DNA of 15,854 bases from a bacterium. Lineage in GTDB: Bacteria; Omnitrophota; Gorgyraeia; Gygaellales; UBA12090. Under the pieces are notes generated by a model. That model searched no databases and was not told the DNA's origin. It was given only the letters and a program-made list of their open reading frames with translations. Positions 14,587 to 15,854 of this stretch are shown here, piece by piece (position 1 is the stretch's first letter; every line of letters starts with the position of its first letter). The position numbers and the translations under genes are program-made. The DNA is taken from contig SCPY01000055.1 of the NCBI GenBank assembly GCA_004299495.1, positions 1 through 15,854 of the forward strand, written 5' to 3'.

Positions 14587-14644
14587 ATGTAAAAGAATGT
14601 AAAATATGCCTTGACAATTATAAAGAAATGATGTAAATTATAAA
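14587..14644 (+). promoter_or_regulatory. Promoter and repeat cluster before the small HTH gene
   Basis: TTGACA (14611-14616) is a perfect -35 box; with a 17-base spacer the -10 would be TAAATT (14634-14639), a four-of-six match. Two ATGTAAAA direct repeats (14587-14594 and 14597-14604) lie ten bases apart just upstream, and a third ATGTAAA (14631-14637) overlaps the -10. A separate 9-base repeat AATTATAAA occurs at 14616-14624 and 14636-14644, exactly 20 bases apart. One- and two-turn spacing suggests protein binding to one DNA face; AT-rich sequence alone could also produce such matches. Confidence 0.55.
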
Positions 14645-14649
14645 CCATT

Positions 14650-14820
14650 ATGATGTCAGAAACATTGATGACTATAGAAGATTTGGCGCGTTATTTGAAG
14701 GTGAGAAAGCGCACCATTTATGAATGGCTGAGGGCCAAGAAAATCCCTGCCTCCAAAGTTATCGGCCAGTGGCGTTTCCGAAGGGACAGGATAGACAAGT
14801 GGCTTGAGCAGGGCAATTAG
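14650..14820 (+). CDS. Small excisionase/MerR-like helix-turn-helix protein
   Basis: A 56-residue protein made almost entirely of one winged-helix DNA-binding domain of the HTH_17/excisionase-like type: T-I-E-D-L-A-R-Y-L-K-V (about 8-18), the recognition segment RKRTIYEWLRAKKIPASKV (about 19-37), and the closing WRFRRDRIDKWL. These domains are found in phage excisionases and in many small chromosomal regulators; no integrase or phage gene is near, so a chromosomal regulator is more likely. Possible starts are ATG 14650, 14653 and 14668 (residue 7, immediately before TIEDL). None has a clear Shine-Dalgarno sequence, and with the predicted promoter the first would be nearly leaderless. It precedes smc by 48 bases and may be co-transcribed with it or bind its own repeat-rich promoter. 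Domain call is confident; targets are unknown. Confidence 0.85.
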   Translation: MMSETLMTIEDLARYLKVRKRTIYEWLRAKKIPASKVIGQWRFRRDRIDKWLEQGN

Positions 14821-14828
14821 TAAAACCA

Positions 14829-14849
14829 TTCCCACCTACGAGGCGGGAA
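14829..14849 (+). promoter_or_regulatory. Hairpin between the HTH gene and smc
   Basis: TTCCCACCT (14829-14837) pairs with AGGCGGGAA (14841-14849) with one A-C mismatch and a three-base loop ACG. No T-run follows, so it is not a standard terminator. It sits four bases before the smc Shine-Dalgarno AAGGAG (14854-14859) and could act as an attenuation, processing or mRNA-stability element. Confidence 0.5.
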
Positions 14850-14868
14850 ACGGAAGGAGCGGCTATCT

Positions 14869-15854
14869 ATGTATTTTAAAAAACTGGAATTATTCGGATT
14901 CAAATCCTTTGCCGAAAAAACCGCTTTACATTTTGAGCCCGGGATAACCGCGGTAGTGGGGCCTAACGGCTGCGGTAAGAGTAACGTTTTTGATTCCATC
15001 CGCTGGGTTCTGGGGGAGCAGTCGGTGAAATCATTGCGCGGCTCAAAGATGGAGGATGTAATTTTTAACGGCACCGAAAATATTCCCGCCCTTGGCTATG
15101 CTGAAGTATCCTTAACCTTTGCTAATGAGAACAAGGCCCTGCCTATTGATTATGACGAAGTAACGGTAACCCGCCGGCTCTTTCGCTCCGGCGAAAGCGA
15201 ATATCTGATTAACAAAACACAGGTGCGCCTTAAGGACATCTTAGAGCTTTTTATGGGTACGGGTATCGGCGCGGAGAGCTACTCTTTGATTGAACAGGGC
15301 AAGATTGACTTGATATTAAGCTCGCGGCCTGAGGACAGGCGCCTGGTTTTTGATGAGGCCGCCGGCATCAGCAAGTATAAATCCCAGAAGCGGGAGACTA
15401 CGCGTAAGCTTGAGGACACAGAGCAGAATCTCCTGCGCATAAACGATATCATTCTTGAGGTAAAGCGCCAGATAAATTCCCTGGAGCGCCAGGCGGCAAA
15501 AGCGCGCCGATATAAGGAGGTTTTTGAGCGGCTAAAATCCCTGGAGACCCAGGTATCCGCGCTCGCGCTTAAGCAGTATCAGGAAAAGCAGGATGAATTA
15601 AATCAGCAATTGAGCCGGTCTATCGGCTTGGAGTCTCAAACCGCGCAAGGTATTGAACAGTTGTGCAATGAAGAGTCAGCCCAGAAGGATGAACTCAGGC
15701 AATTGGAAGAAAAAGTAAGCTCGGTGCGCGCGAAGATTGCCGAATTGGAAAATACCATTTCTTATGACAGCCAGCAATTGGGTTTTAACCATGAGCGCGT
15801 AGAAGAAGCAAAAAAGAGGATCCTTGCCATAGATGAGCAGAGAAAAGCCCTGGC
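14869..15854 (+). CDS. smc: Chromosome segregation ATPase SMC, N-terminal part (3' end outside window)
   Basis: The first 328 codons of an SMC protein, truncated by the window end with no stop codon or frameshift. The head starts at once with the family N-terminus MYFKKLELFGFKSFAEKT and contains Walker A GPNGCGKSN (31-39), the following VFDSIRWVLGEQS, the FRSGESEYLIN strand (105-115), and GIGAESYSLIEQGKID (132-147) with the Q-loop glutamine Q143. From about residue 165 the sequence becomes a heptad-rich coiled coil (KYKSQKRET onward), as expected for the arm leading to the hinge. SMC dimers with ScpA and ScpB compact and segregate the chromosome. ATG 14869 follows AAGGAG with nine-base spacing. 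Hinge, second coil and C-terminal head are not visible. Confidence 0.95.
   Translation, partial: MYFKKLELFGFKSFAEKTALHFEPGITAVVGPNGCGKSNVFDSIRWVLGEQSVKSLRGSKMEDVIFNGTENIPALGYAEVSLTFANENKALPIDYDEVTVTRRLFRSGESEYLINKTQVRLKDILELFMGTGIGAESYSLIEQGKIDLILSSRPEDRRLVFDEAAGISKYKSQKRETTRKLEDTEQNLLRINDIILEVKRQINSLERQAAKARRYKEVFERLKSLETQVSALALKQYQEKQDELNQQLSRSIGLESQTAQGIEQLCNEESAQKDELRQLEEKVSSVRAKIAELENTISYDSQQLGFNHERVEEAKKRILAIDEQRKAL

Noticed and set aside
14650..14820. The small HTH protein as a phage excisionase marking an integrated element
   Set aside because: No integrase, attachment-site repeats or phage genes are visible; flanking genes are a glycan operon and smc.
1..15854. CRISPR array, tRNA or rRNA genes, insertion sequences
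   Set aside because: No regularly spaced long repeats, cloverleaf signatures, rRNA-like stretches or transposase-like proteins were seen on either strand by reading.

Overview
All genes in this window lie on the plus strand, packed with overlaps of 1 to 31 bases or gaps under 65 bases, except for one 179-base gap near 14.5 kb. The content suggests a Gram-negative-type (diderm) bacterium: an LptD-like outer-membrane protein, acetyl-CoA carboxylase beta subunit, SMC, and a nucleotide-sugar operon. Tight packing, mixed codon use and gene content resemble uncultured PVC-type lineages such as Candidatus Omnibacteria. That placement is an inference from general appearance; no marker gene in the window proves it.

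Region 1 (1-2289): the tail of a VanZ-family membrane protein, a DUF1015 protein of unknown role, and accD, chained by overlaps or near-overlaps. Region 2 (2281-5677): a full-consensus sigma70-type promoter begins inside the last codons of accD and drives an orphan MalK/UgpC-type ABC ATPase. Two membrane-anchored diguanylate cyclases follow and overlap each other by 13 bases. The second keeps the c-di-GMP inhibitory (I-site) motif RxxD; the first has lost it.

Region 3 (5702-14538): a candidate promoter with a perfect 15-base palindrome in its spacer starts a long operon. It contains a ROK-family sugar kinase, LptD, UDP-glucose 6-dehydrogenase, a short RmlC-like epimerase, RmlA, RmlB, RmlD and a WbpA-type UDP-HexNAc dehydrogenase, closed by a strong intrinsic terminator. 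Together the enzymes would make UDP-glucuronate, dTDP-rhamnose and a UDP-N-acetylhexosaminuronate, i.e. precursors of an acidic rhamnose-containing surface glycan, in the same transcript as the outer-membrane LPS translocon. No glycosyltransferase is visible.

Region 4 (14585-15854): a repeat-rich promoter, a 56-residue helix-turn-helix protein, an intergenic hairpin, and the N-terminal 328 codons of SMC, cut by the window end.

No tRNA, rRNA, CRISPR array, insertion sequence or phage gene was recognised. The window looks like mostly core chromosome. The more unusual signals are regulatory: the palindrome-containing ROK promoter with an apparently leaderless start, the phased repeats before the small HTH gene, and the divergent I-sites of the paired cyclases.
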